5,206 nt of DNA, taken from the NCBI GenBank assembly GCA_018969455.1, contig JAGWYI010000326.1, positions 1 through 5,206 on the forward strand, written 5' to 3'. Below are positions 1 through 5,206 of the stretch, one piece after another. Position 1 is the stretch's first letter. Each line of letters starts with the position of its first letter. A model generated the notes under the pieces. The model worked only from the letters and a program-made list of their open reading frames with translations, searched no databases and was not told the origin of the DNA. Position numbers and translations under genes: made by a program. The DNA comes from Bacteroidota bacterium (GTDB lineage: Bacteria > Bacteroidota > Bacteroidia > Chitinophagales > Saprospiraceae).

Positions 1-1
1 A

Positions 2-193
2 ATGAATACGGCCAAGTTGGAAGGTCGAGCAGAGGGTCGGGCAGAAGGTCGGGCAGAGGGTCGGGCAGAAGGGATTGAGCAAGTGGCGATTCAAATGCTT
101 AAGGATGGCTTACCGATAGAAACGATTTCCAAATATTCCGGCCTTAGTGTAACACGTATTCAAGAATTTCAGATGCGTGAAGGTTTGAATTAA
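2..193 (+). CDS. C-terminal tail of Rpn-family / PD-(D/E)XK transposase-like protein (5' end outside window)
   Basis: The reading frame is open to the left edge, so the ATG at base 2 is probably an internal Met and the real start lies outside the window. The visible 63 residues hold four GRAE repeats (about residues 8-23), then a short helical segment of the type AIQMLKDGLPIETISKYSG that ends near LSVTRIQEFQ. Highly charged Gly/Arg/Glu repeats followed by a 'mLkeGlsietI...tGLs...I..L' module are typical of the C-terminus of Rpn (recombination-promoting nuclease/YhgA-like) and related PD-(D/E)XK transposase-family proteins. The nuclease domain itself would be upstream and is not seen, so catalytic competence cannot be judged. 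The gene is convergent with the ferredoxin operon. Family assignment rests on the tail alone. An unrelated protein with a similar tail is possible. Confidence 0.6.
   Translation: MNTAKLEGRAEGRAEGRAEGRAEGIEQVAIQMLKDGLPIETISKYSGLSVTRIQEFQMREGLN
23..70 (+). repeat. Four tandem 12-base in-frame repeats encoding GRAE
   Basis: The unit GGTCGRGCAGAR is present four times head to tail (23-34, 35-46, 47-58, 59-70). Copies differ only at the fifth base of the first Arg-containing unit (CGA versus CGG) and the final base (GAG or GAA alternating). Each unit is four codons, so gain or loss of a copy keeps the frame. Near-identity at the DNA level, including silent positions, points to recent slippage expansion rather than selection on protein sequence alone. 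Confidence 0.9.
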
Positions 194-344
194 TGCAAAT
201 TTTGTACAAAGCTGGTTCTTTGAATTTAATGCGTCCTCAGGAACTGTTTTAAAAGCTCCGGCAAGATGATTCACGTTTCATCGGGAGCCCAAGTAAGCTA
301 TAGGCCATCCAGATCTTTGCGCTTCCATTTTGGCGGCAAGCTTA
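194..344. other. Convergent intergenic region, no gene seen
   Basis: These 151 bases lie between the stop of the Rpn-like gene (plus) and the stop of the ferredoxin gene (minus). I find no credible open frame and no strong GC-rich hairpin with a T tract, although convergent termination would be expected here. A weak inverted repeat GCTCC...GGAGC (255-259 with 284-288, 24-base loop) is the best pairing I see and is not convincing as a terminator. The recognisable content is a 37-base degenerate copy of the ferredoxin 3' end, listed separately. Confidence 0.6.
279..315 (-). pseudogene. Decayed duplicate of the ferredoxin C-terminal codons
   Basis: Bases 279-315 match 353-389, inside the ferredoxin gene, at 34 of 37 positions with no gaps. 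Read on the minus strand, the intact copy encodes DLDGLELTLAPD. The duplicate reads DLDGL-stop-LTWAPD: GAG has become TAG, CTG is silently changed to CTA, and TTG has become TGG. Similarity stops on both sides of the 37 bases. The copies are 74 bases apart, which is not a multiple of three, so translation past the ferredoxin stop would not read this copy in frame. The pattern fits a short duplication of the gene end that is now decaying without selection. Confidence 0.75.
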
Positions 345-680
345 TTATTCAGCATCGGGAGCCAAAGTAAGCTCCAGGCCATCCAGATCCCTAGTATTGA
401 TTTTGATCTGACAACCCAGTCGACTGTTGGGTTGCACAAAAAAAGCTTGATCTAACATGTTCATTTCATCGTCGCTCGGCGCTGGCAGTTCATGTGCGCT
501 CCGCACATACACATGGCAGGATGCGCACAAGGCCATACCCCCGCAGGTGCCTTTTACCGGCAAATCGTAACTTTTACACAACTCCATGACATTCAAGCCC
601 ATATCTATCGGGGCTTCCAGGATGTGTTCTGTGTTTTCACGGTCCCGCACATGGACTGTAATGATGGCATTTTCTGGCAT
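345..680 (-). CDS. Adrenodoxin-type [2Fe-2S] ferredoxin
   Basis: This is a 111-residue soluble electron carrier of the adrenodoxin/ISC ferredoxin fold. The cluster ligands are visible as Cys46, Cys52 and Cys55 (C-x5-C-x2-C in GTCGGMALCASCHVYV) and Cys90 in SRLGCQI. That spacing is the standard for vertebrate- and bacterial-type adrenodoxin ferredoxins rather than plant-type ones. Cys35 is an extra cysteine unlikely to ligate the cluster. Length is normal for the family. The ATG start is 11 bases after the stop of the ferredoxin reductase gene, so the two are almost certainly cotranscribed, and the reductase is the obvious electron donor. The final acceptor (for example Fe-S assembly, a hydroxylase or a desaturase) is not shown by the context. 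No Shine-Dalgarno sequence is visible, as is usual in Bacteroidota. It is the last gene of the operon, and a broken copy of its 3' end lies just downstream. Confidence 0.93.
   Translation of the reverse strand: MPENAIITVHVRDRENTEHILEAPIDMGLNVMELCKSYDLPVKGTCGGMALCASCHVYVRSAHELPAPSDDEMNMLDQAFFVQPNSRLGCQIKINTRDLDGLELTLAPDAE
353..389 (-). repeat. Intact partner of the 37-base duplication (end of ferredoxin gene)
   Basis: This is the functional copy of the direct repeat, encoding ferredoxin residues from about Asp98 to Asp109, just before the stop codon. Its partner lies 74 bases to the left at 279-315 with three substitutions, one of them a nonsense change. Confidence 0.8.
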
Positions 681-691
681 AATGACAAGAT

Positions 692-1717
692 TCAGGCCGG
701 CGCCGGCATGCCTTCGATGCCGGTTACGGTAGTGTATTTGAAAGACAGTTTTTTATCGGGATATATGTGTCTGAAAGCAGACTGGCAGGCCAGTGTGGCT
801 TCATGAAAACCACACAAAATAAGTTTCAACTTACCTGGATAGGTATTGATGTCTCCGATGGCAAAAATACCCGGCACATTGCTGCTGTAATCAAAGGTAT
901 TGACCACCACCGCCCCATCGCTCAGATCAAGGCCCCATTCACCGATAGGTCCCAACTTGGGTGTCAGGCCAAACAAGGGAATAAATTCATCCACTTTTAA
1001 ATCAAGTACGCCATCCGTATCGTGCTGTATCTGAACAGATTCTAAATGTTTTTCGCCTTGAAGTCCAATTACTTGCGCATTGGTAATCAGTCTTACCCGA
1101 CCTTCTTTTGCCAATTCCATGACCTTGTCCACTGAATCCAGCGCGCCACGGAATTCAGTGCGGCGGTGTACCAGTGTGAGTTCCGCTGCTTTTTCGGCCA
1201 GATAAATGGTCCAGTCGAGCGCCGAGTCACCGCCTCCGGCAATGAGGATGCGTTTTCCGGCATACATTTCCGGGTCGCGCACGAAATAGGCGACCCCGCA
1301 GTCTTCATATTGTTCAATATTGCTGATGGGCGGCTTGCGTGGTTCGAAACTGCCTAAACCGCCTGCAATAAACACCACGTGTGCCAAATGGCGCGTGCCG
1401 CGTGATCCGGTCACCAAAAACCGTCCGTCTTCCTGCTTTTCAAGCGTTTCTGCACGCTCTCCCAAGGTAAAACCCGGACCGAATGGTTCAATTTGCTTCA
1501 ACAGGTTTTGCACCAGATCGCCCGCCAGTACACTGGGATAGCCCGGAATGTCGTAAATGGGTTTTTTCGGATAAATTTCTGTCAATTGACCACCCGCCTG
1601 GGGCAAGGCATCCATCAAATGACAACGCAATTTGAGCAGACCGGCTTCAAAAACGGCAAACAAACCCACCGGACCAGCGCCGATAATCAGAATATCGGTC
1701 TCAATTGAATGCTGCAT
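692..1717 (-). CDS. Ferredoxin-NADP reductase, thioredoxin-reductase-like type (NAD(P)/FAD-dependent oxidoreductase)
   Basis: This 341-residue flavoprotein is expected to move electrons between NADPH and ferredoxin (EC 1.18.1.2). The FAD-binding dinucleotide motif GAGPVG is at residues 13-18. A second Rossmann motif, GGGDSA, at 161-166 binds the nicotinamide nucleotide, and VHRRTEFR at 183-190 supplies arginines suited to the NADP 2'-phosphate. GIFAIGDI at 283-290 closes over FAD. The CxxC redox pair of true thioredoxin reductases is absent. Together with the C-terminal extension including SFKYTTVTG (about 325-333), this matches the homodimeric YumC/Chlorobium-type FNR family, whose length is about 330-350. 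The next gene encodes an adrenodoxin-type ferredoxin, which supports the assignment strongly. The ATG start lies 9 bases after the enoyl-CoA hydratase stop. Cofactor preference (NADPH over NADH) is inferred from the Arg-rich motif. Confidence 0.93.
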   Translation of the reverse strand: MQHSIETDILIIGAGPVGLFAVFEAGLLKLRCHLMDALPQAGGQLTEIYPKKPIYDIPGYPSVLAGDLVQNLLKQIEPFGPGFTLGERAETLEKQEDGRFLVTGSRGTRHLAHVVFIAGGLGSFEPRKPPISNIEQYEDCGVAYFVRDPEMYAGKRILIAGGGDSALDWTIYLAEKAAELTLVHRRTEFRGALDSVDKVMELAKEGRVRLITNAQVIGLQGEKHLESVQIQHDTDGVLDLKVDEFIPLFGLTPKLGPIGEWGLDLSDGAVVVNTFDYSSNVPGIFAIGDINTYPGKLKLILCGFHEATLACQSAFRHIYPDKKLSFKYTTVTGIEGMPAPA

Positions 1718-1726
1718 ATCAAGAAC

Positions 1727-2509
1727 TTATTTTCCTTTAAACTCCGCCTTCCTTTTTTCCAGAAACGCCGTTGCACCTTCCTGAAAATCATCGGTACTGC
1801 AACAGGCGCCGAATGAATCTACCTCAAATACAAAACCATCCACATTTTCAGCAAAATACGCATTTACGCTTGCAATCACATGCTGGATGGCTATTGGCGC
1901 TTTGCTTGCAATTTTTTCAATCAAGGCCCGTGCTTTTTCAATTTCGGCGCCCGAAGGTACGACGTAATTCACCAGGCCCAGATGATGTGCGTCATTTGCA
2001 TCTATGATATCGGCAGTCATGAGCAACTCCATGGCTTTGGTTTTTCCGATGTATTGCACCAAACGTTGCGTACCACCATAGCCCGGAATCAGGCCCAGAT
2101 TTACTTCCGGCTGGCCGAATTTGGCTTTTTCTCCCGCAACCCGCAAATGGCAAGCCATTGCCAATTCACAACCGCCGCCGAGGGCAAAACCGTTTACGGC
2201 AGCAACAACCGGCTTTGGAAAACGTTCAATGAGAAAGAAAACATCCTGTCCGCGCTGTGCCAGATCTTTACCTGCACTGGCCGATAGGCCTCGAAATTCC
2301 GTAATATCCGCTCCGGCCACAAATGCCTTTTCTCCGGCGCCAGTGACGATAACACCAATGAGGCCCTCAAGGTTGTATGCATCCTGGCTGAAAAATTGAT
2401 GCAACTCATTTATAGTTTGCGCATTGAGGGCATTGAGGGCTTTTTCCCGATTGATGGTAAGTAAAGCAATGCCTTGTTCAAAGGATACCAGCAGATTCTG
2501 ATAGTTCAT
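1727..2509 (-). CDS. Enoyl-CoA hydratase / crotonase-family protein
   Basis: This is a complete 260-residue crotonase-fold protein, the usual size for a stand-alone enoyl-CoA hydratase, which adds water to trans-2-enoyl-CoA to give 3-hydroxyacyl-CoA. Oxyanion-hole segments are AFVAGADI (62-69) and NGFALGGGCELAMAC (106-120). The two catalytic glutamates are in place: Glu115 in GGGCEL and Glu135 in FGQPEVNLGLIPG, followed by GYGGTQRL. Both glutamates favour true hydratase activity over isomerase or other crotonase reactions. Substrate could be fatty acyl-CoA, crotonyl-CoA or an amino-acid degradation intermediate; the sequence does not decide. No other beta-oxidation gene is in the window. It sits between the acyltransferase (14-base gap) and the FNR gene (9-base gap) in the operon. 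The ATG start gives MNYQNLLVSF, a typical N-terminus for the family. Confidence 0.93.
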   Translation of the reverse strand: MNYQNLLVSFEQGIALLTINREKALNALNAQTINELHQFFSQDAYNLEGLIGVIVTGAGEKAFVAGADITEFRGLSASAGKDLAQRGQDVFFLIERFPKPVVAAVNGFALGGGCELAMACHLRVAGEKAKFGQPEVNLGLIPGYGGTQRLVQYIGKTKAMELLMTADIIDANDAHHLGLVNYVVPSGAEIEKARALIEKIASKAPIAIQHVIASVNAYFAENVDGFVFEVDSFGACCSTDDFQEGATAFLEKRKAEFKGK

Positions 2510-2523
2510 GATGCTTAAAATGG

Positions 2524-4230
2524 TTAAAAAGTTGTCAGGTTGATTTCATTGGATTTCCAGTTCACTGCCTTTTCCAGGCCATAACCGGTGAGTCGGTTGT
2601 GGTAGTAGTATAGCAATCGGAAATTGGCCGAAACGATTTCGTCATTTTTATTGAATATCAGGGGTTTCTCCCGATGAAGCACCCCCAGTCGTTTCATACC
2701 ATCACGGATTGCTTCATCGGGGTGCAAGCGGATCTCGGGCGCCAATTTTAATTTGCCCGCTTCTTCCAATTCAAACAACTTTTGTTGCATTTGCTCAATT
2801 ACATCCTCAACTGCTGCAAATGGAAACACATAGTCATCGGTAGGAAGTCGCAAGATTCCAAATAAATCCAGTTTTGGGTTTTCATGAACCAACATTTGAA
2901 AAACAGCAAATGCAATCAAATGACTGCTTAACACAACATGATCTACCCGATACCGTTCGGCAATTCGATCAGCCAGCAACTTGGTGTATTCTTCTTCACG
3001 TTGCCGGTCTTCATTGATGGCGCCATTCAAGGTAAAATAGGATGAAATGTCCAATTTGTTGCCAAATCGATCGTAACTGTGTCCTTCCGGGTCTACAAAA
3101 TTGCCTAATACATCCATTGGTGTACCCAGGCTCAGGGTTATGTCGTTGGTGGTGGATAAAAACCGCCAAATAAACCGCAACCAACTACGGATGCTCTTGC
3201 CTTCGTCTTTAAGTCGAATATAATGCTCTTTCCCGGTGTTGCGCAGGTGTTGTTCAATCAAAAATGGACCTTCCAATACATTGTGATAACCAATGATCAT
3301 TGGAATAATAAACACCTTTTTAGGAGATCCTTGCTGACAAAGGGCGCGTTGGGCTTCAACAGTCGTTCCCAGCAATCCACGCTTAATGTCTGATTCAATT
3401 TCTCCAGATCGGGAACGTGTTCCTCCCGGAAAAAAGAGGCTGTTTACACCGCGTTGTATGCTAAGGTTGCTCATGGTTTTGAGGGTTTCCAAATAAACGG
3501 TGTTTTTTTTCCGCCGGTCTACCCGATAGGCCCCCAAACGATTCATGTAATAGGCCGCCGGACCAAAATTGTACAAATTGAGTCCTGCGCCATAGGAAAA
3601 AGAGGGCAACCCCATAATTTGATCCATAGCGTACCCTACCAGAATGGAATCGAGGTTGCTCGAATGCGTGGGCACCACCACCACCGTACCATGCTGGAAC
3701 AAGGCGCGTACCGTATCAACATCGCCGACAATGTTGAGGCGTTCGTACAATTGGCGGCGTCCACGCCACAAACTGCTGATGCTTTTGTCGACCGCAGCAT
3801 TAAAAAGCCGGTTGAACAAAACCGTAAGAAAACGCTGGGCAAACTTGAAGGTTGATACCTTGAATGTTCCAACAATTTCCTCTGAATAGCGGTGAATGAT
3901 TTTTTGTAAAATTTCCTCAGCTGCCTCTTGCGCTGCAGGATCGTTTCGATCGAGGGTTTTTTTGATCAGTTTCTTGCTGATCTTGTTCCAAAATGCCTTG
4001 TCATTGGGAGGATCGACCTTCCAGGGGTCCTCTTTAATGCGGATTCTCTCCTGATAGATGGTCTTTACGATTAAGTCGCTGAGGTCATTTTTATGCCGAT
4101 TCCGAATTCGTTCAAACGTAAATTCATCAATGGCGCGGATGAATTCTGCCCGATCCTGGCTCAATTGGTAAATGGGCCAGTCTTCGATGTTTTCGATAAT
4201 CCGTGGGTATATTTTAACGGTTTTTACCAC
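2524..4230 (-). CDS. Large 1-acyl-glycerol-3-phosphate / glycerol-3-phosphate acyltransferase (PlsB/PlsC type)
   Basis: This 568-residue protein has all four blocks of glycerophospholipid acyltransferases. Block I is the HX4D catalytic motif, HSSNLD, with His189 and Asp194. Block II is LGAYRVDRR (232-240), block III FPGGTRSRSG (267-276), and block IV IIPMIIGY (308-315). It transfers a fatty acyl group to (lyso)phosphatidic acid precursors at the inner membrane. At more than twice PlsC length, with long N- and C-terminal helical flanks and block III ending RSRSG, it resembles PlsB/GPAT more than short PlsC, so the acceptor could be glycerol-3-phosphate or its 1-acyl form. No clear transmembrane helix is visible. 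The family usually has Glu in block III (FPEG or VEGG); here residue 269 is Gly. The start is GTG: an in-frame TGA lies two codons upstream and no ATG exists until far inside. It lies 31 bases after engB. Confidence 0.88.
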   Translation of the reverse strand: MVKTVKIYPRIIENIEDWPIYQLSQDRAEFIRAIDEFTFERIRNRHKNDLSDLIVKTIYQERIRIKEDPWKVDPPNDKAFWNKISKKLIKKTLDRNDPAAQEAAEEILQKIIHRYSEEIVGTFKVSTFKFAQRFLTVLFNRLFNAAVDKSISSLWRGRRQLYERLNIVGDVDTVRALFQHGTVVVVPTHSSNLDSILVGYAMDQIMGLPSFSYGAGLNLYNFGPAAYYMNRLGAYRVDRRKKNTVYLETLKTMSNLSIQRGVNSLFFPGGTRSRSGEIESDIKRGLLGTTVEAQRALCQQGSPKKVFIIPMIIGYHNVLEGPFLIEQHLRNTGKEHYIRLKDEGKSIRSWLRFIWRFLSTTNDITLSLGTPMDVLGNFVDPEGHSYDRFGNKLDISSYFTLNGAINEDRQREEEYTKLLADRIAERYRVDHVVLSSHLIAFAVFQMLVHENPKLDLFGILRLPTDDYVFPFAAVEDVIEQMQQKLFELEEAGKLKLAPEIRLHPDEAIRDGMKRLGVLHREKPLIFNKNDEIVSANFRLLYYYHNRLTGYGLEKAVNWKSNEINLTTF

Positions 4231-4261
4231 AATTCATTGAAATTGATTGATTTACAAAGAT

Positions 4262-4876
4262 TTAGGCCTTTTTGGGGGGAGAAAAATGCCCCAAAGAGGA
4301 GCCAATGTAATCCAACAGTTCCGACCTGCCCGTTCGATAAACCGAAGAGGTGACAAAATGGGGCGGGAGGCTTTCCCATTGTTCCAGCATAGCTTGTTGG
4401 AATGCAGAGACATTTTGGTGGATGGTGCTTGTTCCCAGGCGATCTGCTTTGGTGAAAACCAAAGCAAAAGGGATGGCTCTTTCTCCTAACCAAGCCAAAA
4501 ACTTCAGATCGGTTTTCGAGGGCGGAATATTTACATCTATCAAAACAAAGGCAAAAAGCAGGGTTTGTCTTTCCTGTAAATAGGATTCGATCATCCCGGA
4601 AAGATTCTTTTGCTGTGACTTGGACACTTTAGCATAACCATATCCCGGCAAATCGACCAAATACCAGTGCTGATTGATGAGGAAAAAGTTCAACAACTGG
4701 GTTTTTCCAGGAGTTTGTGATACTTTTGCCATACCCTTCCGACCAGTCAACATATTGATTAAGGATGATTTACCCACGTTGGAGCGCCCGATAAATGCAA
4801 TTTCCGCTCTGCCGTCGGTTGGACAGAGGCTTTGTTTCGGGAAACTCCCCACAAATTCGGTTGAGTTGATTTCCAT
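4262..4876 (-). CDS. engB: Ribosome-biogenesis GTP-binding protein EngB/YihA/YsxC
   Basis: This is a complete 204-residue TrmE-Era-EngA-EngB-Septin-class GTPase needed for late 50S ribosomal subunit assembly. G1 (P-loop) is GRSNVGKSS at residues 30-38, the signature form of this family. G2 is the Thr in SQTPGKTQ (about 53-60), with G3 DLPGYGYAKVS from 75, G4 TKAD at 142-145 and G5 TSS at 176-178. The sequence ends with a short basic tail, SPPKKA. Length is normal (about 195-210). The ATG gives MEINSTEFVGSFP, which matches family N-termini, where a short beta strand precedes the P-loop. It is the first gene of the minus-strand operon; the 195 bases upstream are divergent with the exported-protein gene. 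Homologues are essential or nearly so in many bacteria, so its promoter probably drives the whole block at growth-linked levels (inference). Confidence 0.97.
   Translation of the reverse strand: MEINSTEFVGSFPKQSLCPTDGRAEIAFIGRSNVGKSSLINMLTGRKGMAKVSQTPGKTQLLNFFLINQHWYLVDLPGYGYAKVSKSQQKNLSGMIESYLQERQTLLFAFVLIDVNIPPSKTDLKFLAWLGERAIPFALVFTKADRLGTSTIHQNVSAFQQAMLEQWESLPPHFVTSSVYRTGRSELLDYIGSSLGHFSPPKKA
4271..4295 (-). other. Inverted repeat over the end of engB
   Basis: TTTGGGG at 4271-4277 pairs perfectly with CCCCAAA at 4289-4295 across an 11-base loop, just before the engB stop codon. In the transcript it would form a 7-base-pair stem between engB and the acyltransferase. No T tract follows on the minus strand, so it is not a standard terminator. 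It might slow ribosomes, protect an mRNA end or be chance. Confidence 0.35.
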
Positions 4877-5071
4877 ATTGGGGCCAAAGGTACTGCACTT
4901 AACGGTGCATTAAGCCTTCCGGTTAGGAAAAGGTTAAATCAATTCCTTTTTCCTTTAAATTGTACCAAGCACTATTCACGCTCGTTTTATTTCCGTATTT
5001 GAAACCTGCTCTTCCATCTGACCCTTTCTGTTGAGCTCGTTCAAATCTAACAAAATCCAATCCTATCAATT
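4877..5071. other. Divergent intergenic region between engB and the exported-protein gene
   Basis: These 195 bases must hold promoters for both directions. I see no open frame or RNA gene. The left part holds small overlapping palindromes (TGCAC at 4894-4898 with GTGCA at 4905-4909, and CTTAA at 4898-4902 with TTAAG at 4910-4914) and an imperfect purine/pyrimidine inverted repeat (GGAAAAGG at 4926-4933 with CCTTTTTCC at 4945-4953). The leader before the plus-strand ATG is A/C-rich without a Shine-Dalgarno sequence. Confidence 0.5.
4885..4892 (-). promoter_or_regulatory. Candidate Bacteroidota -7 promoter element for the engB operon
   Basis: Read on the minus strand, the bases are TACCTTTG, an exact fit to the TAnnTTTG -7 consensus of Bacteroidota primary sigma factor promoters. 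It ends 8 bases before the engB ATG, so the transcript would be leaderless or nearly so. No clear TTTG -33 element lies 19-21 bases further upstream, which weakens the call. Confidence 0.35.
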
Positions 5072-5206
5072 ATGAAACAATCCTTTGTTGCATGCCTCTT
5101 TTTGCTGTTCACTGCGAACGCCCATGCCCAGTTTTTTTCTTTTGGTTTGAAAGGCGGTGTAAATACCCGGCTCGATAAACCATCCGACATTTCTATTCTA
5201 GCCGAT
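5072..5206 (+). CDS. Exported protein, probable outer-membrane beta-barrel (PorT-like / porin family), 3' end outside window
   Basis: The first 45 codons are visible. The N-terminus is a clear signal peptide: MKQ, a hydrophobic core (FVACLFLLFTA) and a signal peptidase I site after AHA, giving mature QFFSFGLKGG. The mature start, 'FGLKGGVNTRLDKPSD', resembles the first strand of Bacteroidota outer-membrane beta-barrel proteins (PorT / OMP_b-brl type), which often begin '(F)GxKGGxN'. The rest of the gene is missing, so family membership and barrel size cannot be confirmed. It is transcribed away from engB and probably has its own promoter in the 195-base divergent region, though I could not identify a convincing plus-strand TAnnTTTG there. 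A lone exported protein of another class remains possible. Confidence 0.7.
   Translation, partial: MKQSFVACLFLLFTANAHAQFFSFGLKGGVNTRLDKPSDISILAD

Larger units (their letters stand above)
345..4876 (-). other. Probable five-gene operon: engB, acyltransferase, enoyl-CoA hydratase, FNR, ferredoxin
   Basis: Five genes lie on one strand with gaps of 31, 14, 9 and 11 bases and no room for separate promoters between the last four. The cluster is bounded by a divergent gene upstream and a convergent gene downstream. Cotranscription is inferred from spacing; only the FNR-ferredoxin pair has an obvious functional link. Confidence 0.75.

Noticed and set aside
23..70. Short regular repeats as a CRISPR array
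   Set aside because: Units are 12 bases, contiguous without spacers, and in frame with a protein, so they are coding tandem repeats.
194..344. Intrinsic terminator between the convergent genes
   Set aside because: No stem of useful stability followed by a T tract on either strand was found; only weak long-loop pairings.
492..806. Plus-strand open frame spanning the FNR-ferredoxin junction
   Set aside because: It covers the opposite strand of two confirmed genes, and its predicted protein has no family features.
1880..2287. Plus-strand open frame of 135 codons opposite the enoyl-CoA hydratase
   Set aside because: It is antisense to well-conserved crotonase motifs, has no recognisable domain, and is a chance open frame.
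3454..3855. Plus-strand open frame of 133 codons opposite the acyltransferase
   Set aside because: It lies wholly antisense to a gene with clear catalytic motifs. Its His/Arg-rich product resembles no family and fits a shadow of the opposite frame.
4990..5010. Plus-strand -7 promoter element near GTATTTG
   Set aside because: The only TTTG there lacks TA at the required distance (it reads CGTATTTG), and no -33 partner is apparent.

Overview
The window looks like Bacteroidota chromosomal DNA, possibly of the Saprospiraceae type. The grounds are the absence of clear Shine-Dalgarno sequences before the starts, A/T-rich leaders, the protein flavour of the outer-membrane gene at the right edge, and the form of the large acyltransferase and of the thioredoxin-reductase-like ferredoxin reductase. 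The lineage is an inference from sequence style; there is no marker gene that settles it.

Layout. On the left edge, a plus-strand gene ends (2-193). It is the C-terminal tail of what is probably an Rpn/PD-(D/E)XK transposase-like protein, and it carries four tandem GRAE repeats. A short convergent intergenic stretch (194-344) follows, holding a decayed duplicate of the last codons of the neighbouring ferredoxin. Positions 345-4876 are five tightly packed minus-strand genes. In transcription order these are EngB/YihA ribosome-assembly GTPase, a large PlsB/PlsC-type glycerophospholipid acyltransferase, an enoyl-CoA hydratase, a thioredoxin-reductase-like ferredoxin-NADP reductase, and an adrenodoxin-type [2Fe-2S] ferredoxin. 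Gaps are 31, 14, 9 and 11 bases, so they very likely form one operon. A divergent intergenic region (4877-5071) separates this operon from the start of a plus-strand exported protein, probably an outer-membrane beta-barrel, which runs off the right edge.

How the genes may work together. The reductase and ferredoxin are natural partners: NADPH to FAD to [2Fe-2S] to an unknown acceptor. The acyltransferase and the enoyl-CoA hydratase both handle fatty acyl groups (membrane lipid synthesis and beta-oxidation or a related acyl-CoA pathway). EngB at the head is a growth-linked housekeeping gene. The block reads as a housekeeping and lipid/redox operon. I see no defence island, CRISPR array, RNA gene, phage or insertion sequence. 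The points most worth a second look are the mutated ferredoxin-tail duplicate, a Glu-to-Gly change in the acyltransferase motif III, and the in-frame 12-base repeat in the Rpn-like tail.
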